A DNA stretch of 7,555 bases from DAIDHK01 sp035510695 (GTDB taxonomy: Bacteria; Patescibacteriota; Microgenomatia; Levybacterales; UBA12049), in the NCBI GenBank assembly GCA_035510695.1, contig DATKGO010000033.1, positions 1 to 7,555 of the forward strand, given 5' to 3'. Positions 1 through 5,487 of this stretch are shown in pieces; positions within the stretch are counted from its first letter, which is position 1, and each line of letters opens with the position of its first letter. Under the pieces are notes generated by a model that saw nothing but the letters and a program-made list of their open reading frames with translations, did not search any database and was not told where the DNA came from. A program made the translations under genes and the position numbers.

Positions 1-137
1 GGAGTATGTTAAATGCAAATTGGTATTTATGAGAGGGGTCTTACTATTAGTGGGCCTTTAAGGAATAATGGAAATAAGGGTGCTATCGGATCACGTGAGG
101 TAAAAGGGTTTTCTAAACATTGTCGCAAAGCTCTTAC
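1..137. repeat. Terminal direct repeat, left copy (circular genome overlap)
   Basis: These 137 bases are repeated without change at 7419-7555, at the other end of the window. The repeat starts at the ribosome binding site of the replication gene and runs into its coding sequence. It cuts a gene at an arbitrary point, so it is best read as assembly overlap of a circular molecule, not a biological long terminal repeat. The unique circle is 7418 bp. Confidence 0.95.
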
Positions 138-861
138 GTGGCAATTTTTACAAGGGCCTTGGAAAAGCATGTTAACGCTGACGCTTCATGAACATAAAGA
201 ATATGATTATAAGGTTGTAAAAAAACAGTTAAATTCATGGCTTCAAAACATGCGAAATAATGAAATAAAATATCTTTGGGTCCTTGAATTTCAGCATAGA
301 GGTACCCACCATTTTCATGTATGGATGGATAGGCAATTCGATGATGTGCCGGAATGGGAAGATGACAAGGGAAATAGTTGGCGGTGGCTTATGAAATCTT
401 GGTTGAATATTACTAATCAAAATTATGATTTAGCTGCTGAAAAATTCGCATTTCACCAATCAACGTACGTAAATTGGACTATAGATGTACGGGCAAATTA
501 TGCTACAAAATATGCTGCTAAAAATCAGCAAAAGGTACTTCCTAAAGGAGTTAAAAAATTTGGTCGATGGTGTGGGTGGTCTCGGGGAATTGAGTTGATT
601 AAAGAAATAATTGATATTGGTGGGAAGGAAAATAAGTATCTTTGTCGTGCGGACAAGTTGTCATGTATTAAGGCAAAAAGATGTATTAAAAGGCTAGTTG
701 AACATCACTCAAAGTTCCGTTTCACAAGAGACGAAAAGAAAATGATGCTTCCAATGAAGTTGATTATTCGAGAAAGCCTTGTGGATGCTTGCTTAAGAAT
801 TATTGATTATTGTTTATTTGGAATGGATGTTTCGAAGGGTTTTGAACCTGTTCCTTTTTAG
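13..861 (+). CDS. rep: Rolling-circle replication initiator (HUH endonuclease, inovirus Rep / pII analogue)
   Basis: This 282-aa protein should nick the double-stranded phage origin and stay bound to the 5' end through a tyrosine, starting rolling-circle synthesis. Seen in the sequence: motif I-like strand MLTLTLHE (residues 53-60); the metal-binding HUH motif in RGTHHFHVWMD (about 96-106), with H100 and H102 as the pair; and motif III YATKYAAK (163-170), where Y163 or Y167 is the candidate catalytic tyrosine. A GRWCGWSRG segment follows (185-192), resembling the short Gly/aromatic patch downstream of motif III in inovirus Reps. The start is supported by GGGAG on the circle, 8 bases before the ATG. 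A structured GC-rich intergenic region lies directly upstream and is the likely origin. The closest inovirus or plasmid Rep subfamily cannot be fixed by eye. Confidence 0.88.
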   Translation: MQIGIYERGLTISGPLRNNGNKGAIGSREVKGFSKHCRKALTWQFLQGPWKSMLTLTLHEHKEYDYKVVKKQLNSWLQNMRNNEIKYLWVLEFQHRGTHHFHVWMDRQFDDVPEWEDDKGNSWRWLMKSWLNITNQNYDLAAEKFAFHQSTYVNWTIDVRANYATKYAAKNQQKVLPKGVKKFGRWCGWSRGIELIKEIIDIGGKENKYLCRADKLSCIKAKRCIKRLVEHHSKFRFTRDEKKMMLPMKLIIRESLVDACLRIIDYCLFGMDVSKGFEPVPF

Positions 862-873
862 GGGTTTTTTACT

Positions 874-1161
874 ATGGATAAAGTCGTTCTATTGAAATGT
901 CCTGTTTGCAATGTAGTCTTAGAAATATCACAATTTTCTTTTGATTATCATGGGGAATTAGTATTAAATTGTTTTAATTGTAAGAATTTCGTAAAAGTGT
1001 ATTTAAGATATGGGATTTTAGGTTATGGGAGGGATGAGCTTGATAAAGCTTCGATTGCTTTTGAAAAAGCTGTTATTGCCCATGTTGTTTCTAAGGATTT
1101 TAGGGATTTTTGTGATTTTATTTCTATTTCTAAAATGTATGAAGGAGGGAATCATGCCTAA
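874..1161 (+). CDS. Small zinc-ribbon-like protein, 95 aa
   Basis: Function not recognised. Residues 9-12 (CPVC) and 33-36 (CFNC) form a CX2C-X20-CX2C pattern typical of a four-cysteine zinc ribbon. Such folds commonly bind DNA, RNA or protein, but no specific family was recognised. The C-terminal half (about 50-95) is probably helical and carries one more cysteine, in FCDF. The gene starts 12 bases after the rep stop behind a weak GGGG ribosome site, and its end overlaps the next gene by 8 bases. It is therefore probably co-transcribed with rep and its cysteine-rich neighbours. A regulatory role in replication or transcription is an inference from position only. Confidence 0.75.
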   Translation: MDKVVLLKCPVCNVVLEISQFSFDYHGELVLNCFNCKNFVKVYLRYGILGYGRDELDKASIAFEKAVIAHVVSKDFRDFCDFISISKMYEGGNHA

Positions 1162-1318
1162 CGGGAGATGTGGTAAGTGTGGTGATGAAATGAATATGAG
1201 TGGGTCAAGTGAGGAGCCTGATTATATTACTTGGCATTGTCCATTTTGTGGAAACATTGAAAAAGAACCTTTTAATGAGGACGAGCATGAAATTATGGAA
1301 GAATTGCAGGGTTTTTGA
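1154..1318 (+). CDS. Second small zinc-ribbon-like protein, 54 aa
   Basis: Function not recognised. The protein has CGKC at residues 6-9 and CPFC at 29-32, a CX2C-X19-CX2C four-cysteine zinc ribbon, followed by a very acidic tail (about 36-50). The frame is open further upstream to an ATG at 1025. The ATG at 1154 is preferred because it has a strong GAAGGAGGG ribosome site just before it, and because the upstream extension lies wholly inside the preceding gene and reads as an unlikely Leu/Ile run. It overlaps the previous gene by 8 bases and its TGA directly abuts the next ATG (TGAATG), suggesting translational coupling. Confidence 0.72.
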   Translation: MPNGRCGKCGDEMNMSGSSEEPDYITWHCPFCGNIEKEPFNEDEHEIMEELQGF

Positions 1319-1519
1319 ATGAAAAACTTACAGTTAGATTTTTGTGATATCTTTGAATGTGAAGGGTGTGTTTTTAATGGAATTAAGATTTGTAGTACGC
1401 AAAGAGGTGTTTTATGTAAGCAAGTAAAAAAGCCAAGGAGATTGGAATTTTTATTGCTTAAAAATCCTTCTGAAAAGAAAAGTGGAAAAAACAAGGAGGT
1501 TTTGGGTTTCGTAAAATAG
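1319..1519 (+). CDS. Cysteine-rich basic small protein, 66 aa
   Basis: Function not recognised. Five cysteines sit in the N-terminal half (residues 9, 14, 17, 25 and 33), while the C-terminal half is strongly basic with many lysines and no cysteine. The spacing does not match a classical zinc ribbon, but the cysteines could hold a metal. No signal peptide or membrane segment is visible, so the protein is probably cytoplasmic and could bind nucleic acid through its basic tail. The start codon directly follows the stop of the preceding gene, which indicates coupled translation. It is the third cysteine-rich mini-protein in a row between rep and the pV-like gene. Confidence 0.65.
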   Translation: MKNLQLDFCDIFECEGCVFNGIKICSTQRGVLCKQVKKPRRLEFLLLKNPSEKKSGKNKEVLGFVK

Positions 1520-1531
1520 TAAATAAAGTTG

Positions 1532-1560
1532 TTGACAAATTTATTTTTTTATGTTATTAT
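1532..1560 (+). promoter_or_regulatory. Sigma-70-type promoter for the pV-like gene and coat cluster
   Basis: TTGACA at 1532-1537 is a perfect -35 box. Seventeen bases later TATTAT (1555-1560) serves as a -10 box; the overlapping TATAAT at 1558-1563 has a less favourable 20-base spacer. The element lies just after the cysteine-rich gene ends. It would start transcription near 1567, leaving a short leader before the AGGGGG ribosome site (1591-1596) and ATG at 1604. It is the best promoter match seen in the window and sits upstream of the genes a filamentous phage needs in largest amount. Confidence 0.75.
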
Positions 1561-1603
1561 AATAGTATTCAGTTTTTATTTACATTTATCAGGGGGTTTC
1601 ATT

Positions 1604-1921
1604 ATGGCAAAGGTTCAAGTTATTGAAACGTTTGTTGAGGAATGTCAGGCTCAACCTGCTTCAAGTTTTACGAATTCCGAGGGTGTGAAAATGGATTTTG
1701 AAGCCAAGCCTGCTCGGGTCGTAAATGGTGCTCTTGTTGAATTGGTGGATGATAGGCGTTGTAGGGCTGCTGTTGAGTTGCCCGTTTTTGGCAAAGAGAT
1801 AAAAGCAGGCGATATTCTTACGATCGAATGCAAAAACTTGCAACTATTTGAACGGGTTTGGCCTGTTCGTAACATTTCGCGTTATACTCCGGCTTCTCAG
1901 GTTAAAAAGCAGAATTCCTAA
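1604..1921 (+). CDS. Probable single-stranded DNA-binding protein (pV analogue), 105 aa
   Basis: Position, size and expression signals suggest the phage protein that coats single-stranded progeny DNA and switches replication from double- to single-stranded product. It lies after rep and before the coat genes, as gene V does in Ff phages. It has its own strong promoter and AGGGGG ribosome site 7 bases before the ATG. The sequence looks like a small beta-rich soluble domain with alternating hydrophobic and charged residues (about 38-85), compatible with an OB fold, and a polar, basic C-terminus. It has no signal peptide or membrane segment. An in-frame TTG at 1529 was rejected because it lies within the promoter. 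There is no diagnostic motif, so the function is inferred. Confidence 0.6.
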   Translation: MAKVQVIETFVEECQAQPASSFTNSEGVKMDFEAKPARVVNGALVELVDDRRCRAAVELPVFGKEIKAGDILTIECKNLQLFERVWPVRNISRYTPASQVKKQNS

Positions 1922-1938
1922 GTTATAAGGGGTATATT

Positions 1939-2133
1939 GTGATTACTTTGATTAAAATTGCATTAAGTCAAGTTGTTTTCTTTTTTCGTTCGCCGATTTT
2001 TTATTTTCATGACGGCAAGGGAAATAAGTGGTCTCGGCTTGATGCGTTATTAGTTCTCATATTAATATCGATGTTGCTTTTATGGTTTTTCTATGCCATG
2101 CATATTGTTTTTGATTCTTTAAATCCGAGGTGA
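1939..2133 (+). CDS. Small single-span membrane protein, 64 aa
   Basis: Function not recognised. The protein starts with GTG, with AAGGGG 6 bases upstream. A moderately hydrophobic N-terminus (about 3-22) is followed by a charged stretch, HDGKGNKWSRLD (24-35), then a strong membrane helix (about 36-58). By position between the pV-like gene and the coat genes it could match the minor tip proteins pVII/pIX of Ff phages, but those are shorter and no sequence match is claimed. Its stop overlaps the GAGGTG ribosome site of the next small ORF, so it is probably in the same transcript. Confidence 0.6.
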   Translation: MITLIKIALSQVVFFFRSPIFYFHDGKGNKWSRLDALLVLILISMLLLWFFYAMHIVFDSLNPR

Positions 2134-2136
2134 AGA

Positions 2137-2175
2137 ATGGACGAGATAAGTAGACTAGATTGGCGGCAAAAATGA
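2137..2175 (+). CDS. 12-codon leader-like ORF upstream of a coat-like gene
   Basis: MDEISRLDWRQK followed by TGA. It has one of the clearer ribosome sites in the cluster: GAGG (2127-2130), 6 bases before the ATG. Its stop overlaps the next start codon as ATGA (2172-2175). The following gene has only a weak ribosome site of its own, so translation of this tiny ORF may deliver ribosomes to it. A peptide function is possible but nothing supports one. Confidence 0.4.
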   Translation: MDEISRLDWRQK

Positions 2176-2309
2176 ATATTCCTGATACTAGTGACCCGAA
2201 TTTTCAGGCTTTTATAACTGGGTTTATGCTGCCTTTTCTTTCTAGTGCTTTTGGTTTTGCTGTTTTCGTTATTCGGAAAATAATTTCAAATGCTGATCAT
2301 CAAAATTGA
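2172..2309 (+). CDS. Small coat-like membrane protein, 45 aa (minor coat candidate)
   Basis: This short protein has the layout of a filamentous phage coat protein: a polar, acidic N-terminus (MNIPDTSDPNFQ), a hydrophobic helix (about 13-34) and a basic stretch after it (VIRKII). It has no signal peptide. It lies immediately before the major coat gene, the place of pVII/pIX in Ff phages. The GFAVFVIRKI end loosely resembles the GIAVVIHILRK end of the next gene, so it may be a diverged relative. The start overlaps the stop of a 12-codon ORF, suggesting coupled translation. Confidence 0.6.
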   Translation: MNIPDTSDPNFQAFITGFMLPFLSSAFGFAVFVIRKIISNADHQN

Positions 2310-2349
2310 TCGCATCCGAATAATGTTTATATAGGAAGGATGTTTTATT

Positions 2350-2493
2350 ATGAATTGGAGTTCTTTGGCAGATTCCGCTAATTCGGTTATAACCTCGGCG
2401 GCTAATGGAGCGGCTCCTGGTGTTATTGCTGTTATTGGCATTACGGTGGGTATTGCGGTTGTGATTCACATATTGCGGAAAGCCGGTCGCTAG
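2350..2493 (+). CDS. gVIII: Major coat protein (pVIII-type), 47 aa
   Basis: This is the best candidate for the protein that forms the helical tube around the phage DNA. It has a short amphipathic N-terminal part with one acidic residue (D8), small residues (SAANGAAPG, 16-24), a membrane helix (about 24-42) and a basic C-terminus, HILRKAGR, that would face the DNA. The ending recalls Pf1 coat protein, which finishes SMLRKA (from memory). No cleavable signal peptide is apparent, as in Pf3. The ribosome site AGGAAGGA lies 9 bases upstream, and a strong terminator follows directly, as it does after gene VIII in Ff phages. A paralogue follows beyond the terminator. Confidence 0.82.
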   Translation: MNWSSLADSANSVITSAANGAAPGVIAVIGITVGIAVVIHILRKAGR

Positions 2494-2510
2494 GCTAGCT
2501 CGCAATTGAA

Positions 2511-2550
2511 GGGCCGGTCTTCTTCTCCCCCGAAGAAACCGGCCTTTTTT
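2511..2550 (+). terminator. Intrinsic terminator after the major coat gene
   Basis: GGCCGGT (2512-2518) pairs with ACCGGCC (2538-2544). The stem continues for six more pairs, TTCTTC (2520-2525) with GAAGAA (2532-2537), with C2519 bulged. A six-base loop and a run of six T residues (2545-2550) complete a Rho-independent terminator. It starts 18 bases after the coat stop. The next start codon is only 15 bases beyond the T run, so downstream genes must rely on read-through or an unseen promoter. Confidence 0.9.
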
Positions 2551-2564
2551 ACTTTAAGGAAAAT

Positions 2565-2705
2565 ATGTTTATTTCTACTATTGCTGATTCTGCTTTTAGT
2601 GTCGTTTCAAGTGCTGCTAATGGTTTTGCTCCTTTGCTGCTTGGAACAATGGGCTTTATTATAGGTATTTCTGTTGTAATTAAAATGATTAGGATGGGTT
2701 ATTAA
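2565..2705 (+). CDS. Second coat protein paralogue, 46 aa
   Basis: A clear relative of the 47-aa coat protein on the other side of the terminator: an ungapped hand alignment gives 22 identical residues over 46 positions. Shared blocks are ADSA (7-10), SAANG (16-20) and the pattern GI-x-VVI (34-39) before the basic end. The hydrophobic segment (about 21-42) is bulkier, and the C-terminus KMIRMGY is less basic than HILRKAGR. No signal peptide is seen. Sitting beyond a strong terminator, it should be made in smaller amounts, so a minor coat or tip protein is a reasonable inference. The ribosome site AAGGA is 4 bases from the ATG. The stop meets the next start as TAAATG. Confidence 0.75.
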   Translation: MFISTIADSAFSVVSSAANGFAPLLLGTMGFIIGISVVIKMIRMGY

Positions 2706-2840
2706 ATGGGTTATTTCTGGTTTATTCTTTGGTTTGTTTTGCTTTTTTTATGTACTTGGGCAAACTTGAAAAGGAAGCAGACTGAAAAGTTTTTTGGTCC
2801 TAAGAGTTTTATTGATCGTGAGCATGAGGATGGTAAATAA
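2706..2840 (+). CDS. Small membrane protein, 44 aa
   Basis: Function not recognised. An N-terminal hydrophobic helix (about 3-19, rich in W, F and L) is followed by a charged soluble tail (LKRKQTEKFF through EDGK), the reverse of the coat-protein arrangement. The Lys/Arg-rich segment just after the helix suggests the tail is cytoplasmic. The start directly follows the preceding stop (TAAATG) and the stop overlaps the next start by one base (TAATG). Tight coupling makes it a genuine gene despite its size. A minor tip protein or assembly helper is possible. Confidence 0.55.
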   Translation: MGYFWFILWFVLLFLCTWANLKRKQTEKFFGPKSFIDREHEDGK

Positions 2841-3307
2841 TGGGTTATATTTTAATTATTTTAAAATGGGTGTTTCGTTTTTTAAAAAGCATTTTTCCTA
2901 TAATTGTAAAGGGTGGTTTTACTTTAACTGGTATTTGGACTACTATTAAGACGTTGTTTGCTATGTCTGGAACTTTAATGCTTATTGGGTTAGAACCTAC
3001 CTTAGAGGTTATACTTGAAATGATAACGGGTATTAAAGGTCCTGTAACTTGGTTTATTCAGTTAATGCTGAATAATGCTTTAAATTACTTAACAACGCAT
3101 CTTATAAATGTTAATCCTCAGGCTGCAATTGATTCTCTTTATGCTTCTCAACCTCATTTAATGCAGTATTGTTGTTATATTGGCTTGACGGCTGCTTTAC
3201 AATTAATATTCGATGGAATAATAAACGGAATGGCAACGATTTTGAATATTGAAATGACGGTTCTTGCTTTCAAAATCAAAACGTCGATGTTCTTGAGGAT
3301 GCGATAG
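2840..3307 (+). CDS. Multi-span membrane protein, minor coat pVI-like (DUF2523-type candidate), 155 aa
   Basis: The protein is hydrophobic throughout, with probable membrane segments near 4-22, 28-50, 68-86 and 110-137, and a basic C-terminal end (FKIKTSMFLRMR). The stretch CYIGLTAALQLIFDGIING (112-130) looks like the conserved C-terminal part of the DUF2523/pVI family, which helps anchor the adsorption protein at the virion tip. That family is usually around 100 residues, so this one would be long. It is translationally linked to the 44-aa gene upstream, and the tip-type genes 3328-5375 follow. The family call rests on pattern and neighbourhood only; a generic inner-membrane protein remains possible. 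Confidence 0.55.
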   Translation: MGYILIILKWVFRFLKSIFPIIVKGGFTLTGIWTTIKTLFAMSGTLMLIGLEPTLEVILEMITGIKGPVTWFIQLMLNNALNYLTTHLINVNPQAAIDSLYASQPHLMQYCCYIGLTAALQLIFDGIINGMATILNIEMTVLAFKIKTSMFLRMR

Positions 3308-3327
3308 TATCGCAAAGGGGTAACTTA

Positions 3328-3915
3328 ATGATGGACTTTGAAGCGAAATATGAAGAATTAAACCTTTTGTATTTAAAAGGTATAAATGCCCGAACGAATT
3401 TGGGTCTGGGGGTTGGCAGAGGAGCAAAAGGGCTTATGCTCGCGGCGTTCTTCGTATTTATGATTTATTCTTTTTCGTTTTGTCAAATGTACGATACTGC
3501 TACATATGATGCATCTTATAAGCTTGATAATAGTGATTCATGTAAAACAGCAGCCTTTTTTTTGACTATAAATTCTCCTGCTACTGTTCAGGTTGCTATA
3601 AGTGATTTTAAAGCATACATGTCTGATTATTGGGGTTCTACGCCGTATACCATTTTGTCTGTTGAAGGTGGTCAGGGTGGTCAGTATGAAATAATTTATT
3701 TTTTTAATACTAATTTCGGCAGCCATGATTGCGATTGTTTTAACACTTATAAGCCTTATGCTGATACTACCATTTATAAGGCCACGTCTAATTGTGATGG
3801 TTCATCTTCTAATTCAGGTCAATTAACTGATTCTCATATGTCGATTTTTATGTGGTTTTTCTGCGGATTAGTATGCGGTAGCTTATTCTGCTGGGGGGTC
3901 TTTTTTAATAAATGA
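3328..3915 (+). CDS. Cysteine-rich secreted or membrane protein with pIII-like layout, 195 aa
   Basis: Function not recognised. The order is a polar N-terminus (1-35), a hydrophobic segment (about 36-52), an exported domain with cysteines at 72, 135, 137 and 156, and a C-terminal membrane helix (about 172-192) with three more cysteines. That is the one-anchor arrangement of a pIII-type tip protein. Residues 111-137, ending DCDC, resemble residues 63-90 of the next protein, ending DCGC. The ATG at 3328 has AAAGGGG 7 bases upstream. An in-frame ATG at 3436, after GGAGCAAAAGGG, would give a 159-aa form beginning with a typical signal peptide. The stop overlaps the next start as ATGA. A second adsorption or tip protein is the working inference. 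Confidence 0.6.
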   Translation: MMDFEAKYEELNLLYLKGINARTNLGLGVGRGAKGLMLAAFFVFMIYSFSFCQMYDTATYDASYKLDNSDSCKTAAFFLTINSPATVQVAISDFKAYMSDYWGSTPYTILSVEGGQGGQYEIIYFFNTNFGSHDCDCFNTYKPYADTTIYKATSNCDGSSSNSGQLTDSHMSIFMWFFCGLVCGSLFCWGVFFNK

Positions 3916-5375
3916 AAGCAATAATTTCAAAGTATCAATTTGCTTATTTGTCAATTTTTATTATAATTATATTGGGATTGGGGAGGTGTTTTGCTGCTTG
4001 TGATATTAGGACGGGAACATATAATTTAGGATGGGGTTGCTCCGATGCTGTTTCTTGTGCTCAGAGTGTCGCTTCTGGAATTGGCGCATATGTAGTGTCG
4101 GTAACAATGAATGGCGCGAATTCGTTTACTGCTACATTTTTAATGAAAAACAATAGTAATTCTTCTGTAGATTGCGGATGCCTAGAGGCTCAAAAAACGG
4201 TAGGAACATTTACGCAACAAGGGAATTTGATTAATGCAGGTTCTCATGATATGCCGCAAAACCATACGTGTGGTGATGCTGCTTTCGATTCAACTGTTAA
4301 TCCTATTGTTGGTACAAGCTGCTCTGAATTAGGTGATATAAATCCAAATAAACCTCCGGTGATAAATGGTATTCCAATAACAAGTGGAAAATGGGTCTAT
4401 GTAACATTGCATAGGACTACTAATTCAGGTGGTCCTATGTCGGATACTTCGTTTAAAACCGTAACGAGTCATGGTTGTAGTGATATTTCTATAAATGGAT
4501 TACCTCTTTCAAAGGGTAATGCTCATGATTCTACGTATAATGAAGATGGTGTTGTATTGCATGCTTGTGTACAGGATGGCTCCGTAAAGGCTGGAACATG
4601 TTCCTCTTTGGGAATTGATACGGGTTGCGGTGGTGCCACTTCGTTTAATTATGGTTCAAATAATGATTCTATTTTAAACACTTGTAAATTTGGCGAGCCG
4701 TCCATTGATTCAGTTGATTCTACTAAGGGGCAAGTTAAGAAAACTACGGATACGACTAAAGGCGCTCAATCTATTGTGAATACTAATGGTATAATCGATG
4801 CGCAAAACCAGACTACGCAAGCTGTGAATAATGGAAATGGTATTTTAGGGGAATTAAAGACAATATTAACAAGTATGGCTCAAGACATTCATGCAATCCC
4901 GGGTTTTTTAGAAAAATTATGGACCGGCAATGATACGGGTGGTGTATTTGATACTACGCAAGGGAGTCCTGTAGTACATGATTCGGGGGTTGATACTACT
5001 TTGGGATATATGCATCTTAGTGATTCGTCAAGATTGTTGAATAAGTTTCATGCAAAAATGGATAGTATCCGAGCATCTGACAGTGGCGATACGAATATTC
5101 ATATTGACAGTGTTGTTGTAAGCCATACTTTCGATAGTCTTAGGGTAAATTGGGGTGATACAAGTACTTCTGGCTGTCCTTGTGATAGTCAAGCTTTTTC
5201 AATTAACTTTATGAATAAGCCTTTTTATATAAATGCCTGCATAGGAAATATTGGTCAATATTTAAGACCTGTTTTTAAGATATTAGCTTTATTAATGGTA
5301 TTTTTCTTTTTCAGAAATACAGTATTTAAAGTAATTTCTCAGTTCTTTACTTCTGGGTGGGGTGGTCGGGGTTAA
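3912..5375 (+). CDS. gIII: Adsorption / tip protein (pIII-like, TspB-type C-terminus), 487 aa
   Basis: The largest gene of the genome, in the usual place before pI, likely encodes the receptor-binding protein at the virion end. A signal peptide spans about 1-28 (cleavage near CFA/AC). A cysteine-rich N-terminal region (12 cysteines between 30 and 258) probably forms disulfide-bonded domains. A low-complexity Asp/Ser/Thr/Asn-rich linker spans about 262-420. The end has CPC (422-424), a short strand region, a cysteine at 443 and a membrane helix (about 450-470). This arrangement, C-x-C then a lone Cys then YLRP and a hydrophobic helix, matches the C-terminal pattern of pIII/TspB-type inovirus proteins. 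The start overlaps the previous stop by ATGA. Receptor specificity cannot be read from the sequence. Confidence 0.72.
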   Translation: MKAIISKYQFAYLSIFIIIILGLGRCFAACDIRTGTYNLGWGCSDAVSCAQSVASGIGAYVVSVTMNGANSFTATFLMKNNSNSSVDCGCLEAQKTVGTFTQQGNLINAGSHDMPQNHTCGDAAFDSTVNPIVGTSCSELGDINPNKPPVINGIPITSGKWVYVTLHRTTNSGGPMSDTSFKTVTSHGCSDISINGLPLSKGNAHDSTYNEDGVVLHACVQDGSVKAGTCSSLGIDTGCGGATSFNYGSNNDSILNTCKFGEPSIDSVDSTKGQVKKTTDTTKGAQSIVNTNGIIDAQNQTTQAVNNGNGILGELKTILTSMAQDIHAIPGFLEKLWTGNDTGGVFDTTQGSPVVHDSGVDTTLGYMHLSDSSRLLNKFHAKMDSIRASDSGDTNIHIDSVVVSHTFDSLRVNWGDTSTSGCPCDSQAFSINFMNKPFYINACIGNIGQYLRPVFKILALLMVFFFFRNTVFKVISQFFTSGWGGRG

Positions 5376-5379
5376 ATGA

Positions 5380-5470
5380 TTGGTTCCAAAATTTACAATA
5401 GGTAAATGATCTATCATAGACAAAATCGGCGCGGATTGCAGATTTTGAAAATTTGGTTCCAATACTTACA
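5380..5470. repeat. Direct repeat pair (two 18-base copies, 73 bases apart)
   Basis: Copy 1 at 5380-5397 and copy 2 at 5453-5470 both start with TTGGTTCCAA and end with TTACA. They agree at 16 of 18 positions by hand count. Each copy is followed by A-rich sequence giving TACAAT (5394-5399) or TACAAA (5467-5472), which resemble -10 boxes. Paired repeats flanking a hairpin suggest binding sites for a regulator or Rep-like protein; this is inference. Confidence 0.7.
5421..5447. other. Hairpin: 7-bp perfect stem, 13-base loop
   Basis: CAAAATC (5421-5427) is the exact reverse complement of GATTTTG (5441-5447). The loop (5428-5440) is GC-rich at its start (GGCGCGG), unlike the AT-rich surroundings. 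There is no T run after it that would make it a terminator. It lies between the two direct repeats and may be a single-strand signal. Confidence 0.45.
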
Positions 5471-5487
5471 AAGGGGGGATTTTCTTC

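Larger units (their letters stand above)
5376..5487. other. Structured intergenic region before the pI gene
   Basis: A 112-base gap in an otherwise packed genome. In order it holds a direct-repeat copy (5380-5397), a small palindrome ATGATCTATCAT (5406-5417), a 7-bp hairpin (5421-5447), the second repeat copy (5453-5470) and the AAGGGGGGA ribosome site of pI. It could carry a promoter or operator for pI and the secretin, or a secondary origin or packaging element. Nothing decides between these. Confidence 0.6.

Noticed and set aside
1025..1153. Upstream extension of the second zinc-ribbon gene from an ATG at 1025
   Set aside because: It lies wholly inside the preceding gene, reads as an odd Leu/Ile run, and the ATG at 1154 has a much better ribosome site.
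1529..1603. TTG start adding 25 residues to the pV-like protein
   Set aside because: The TTG overlaps the promoter and precedes the expected transcript start, while the ATG at 1604 has a strong ribosome site.
2306..2333. Possible promoter TTGATC / TATATA just before the major coat gene
   Set aside because: The predicted transcript start near 2340 would cut off most of the ribosome site; the boxes are probably chance in AT-rich DNA.
235..3726. Minus-strand ORFs of 60-90 codons at 235-420, 1222-1494, 1651-1875, 1661-1843, 2269-2505, 3203-3427 and 3538-3726
   Set aside because: Each lies opposite a better supported + strand gene, has no recognisable motif, and conflicts with the single-strand gene order.
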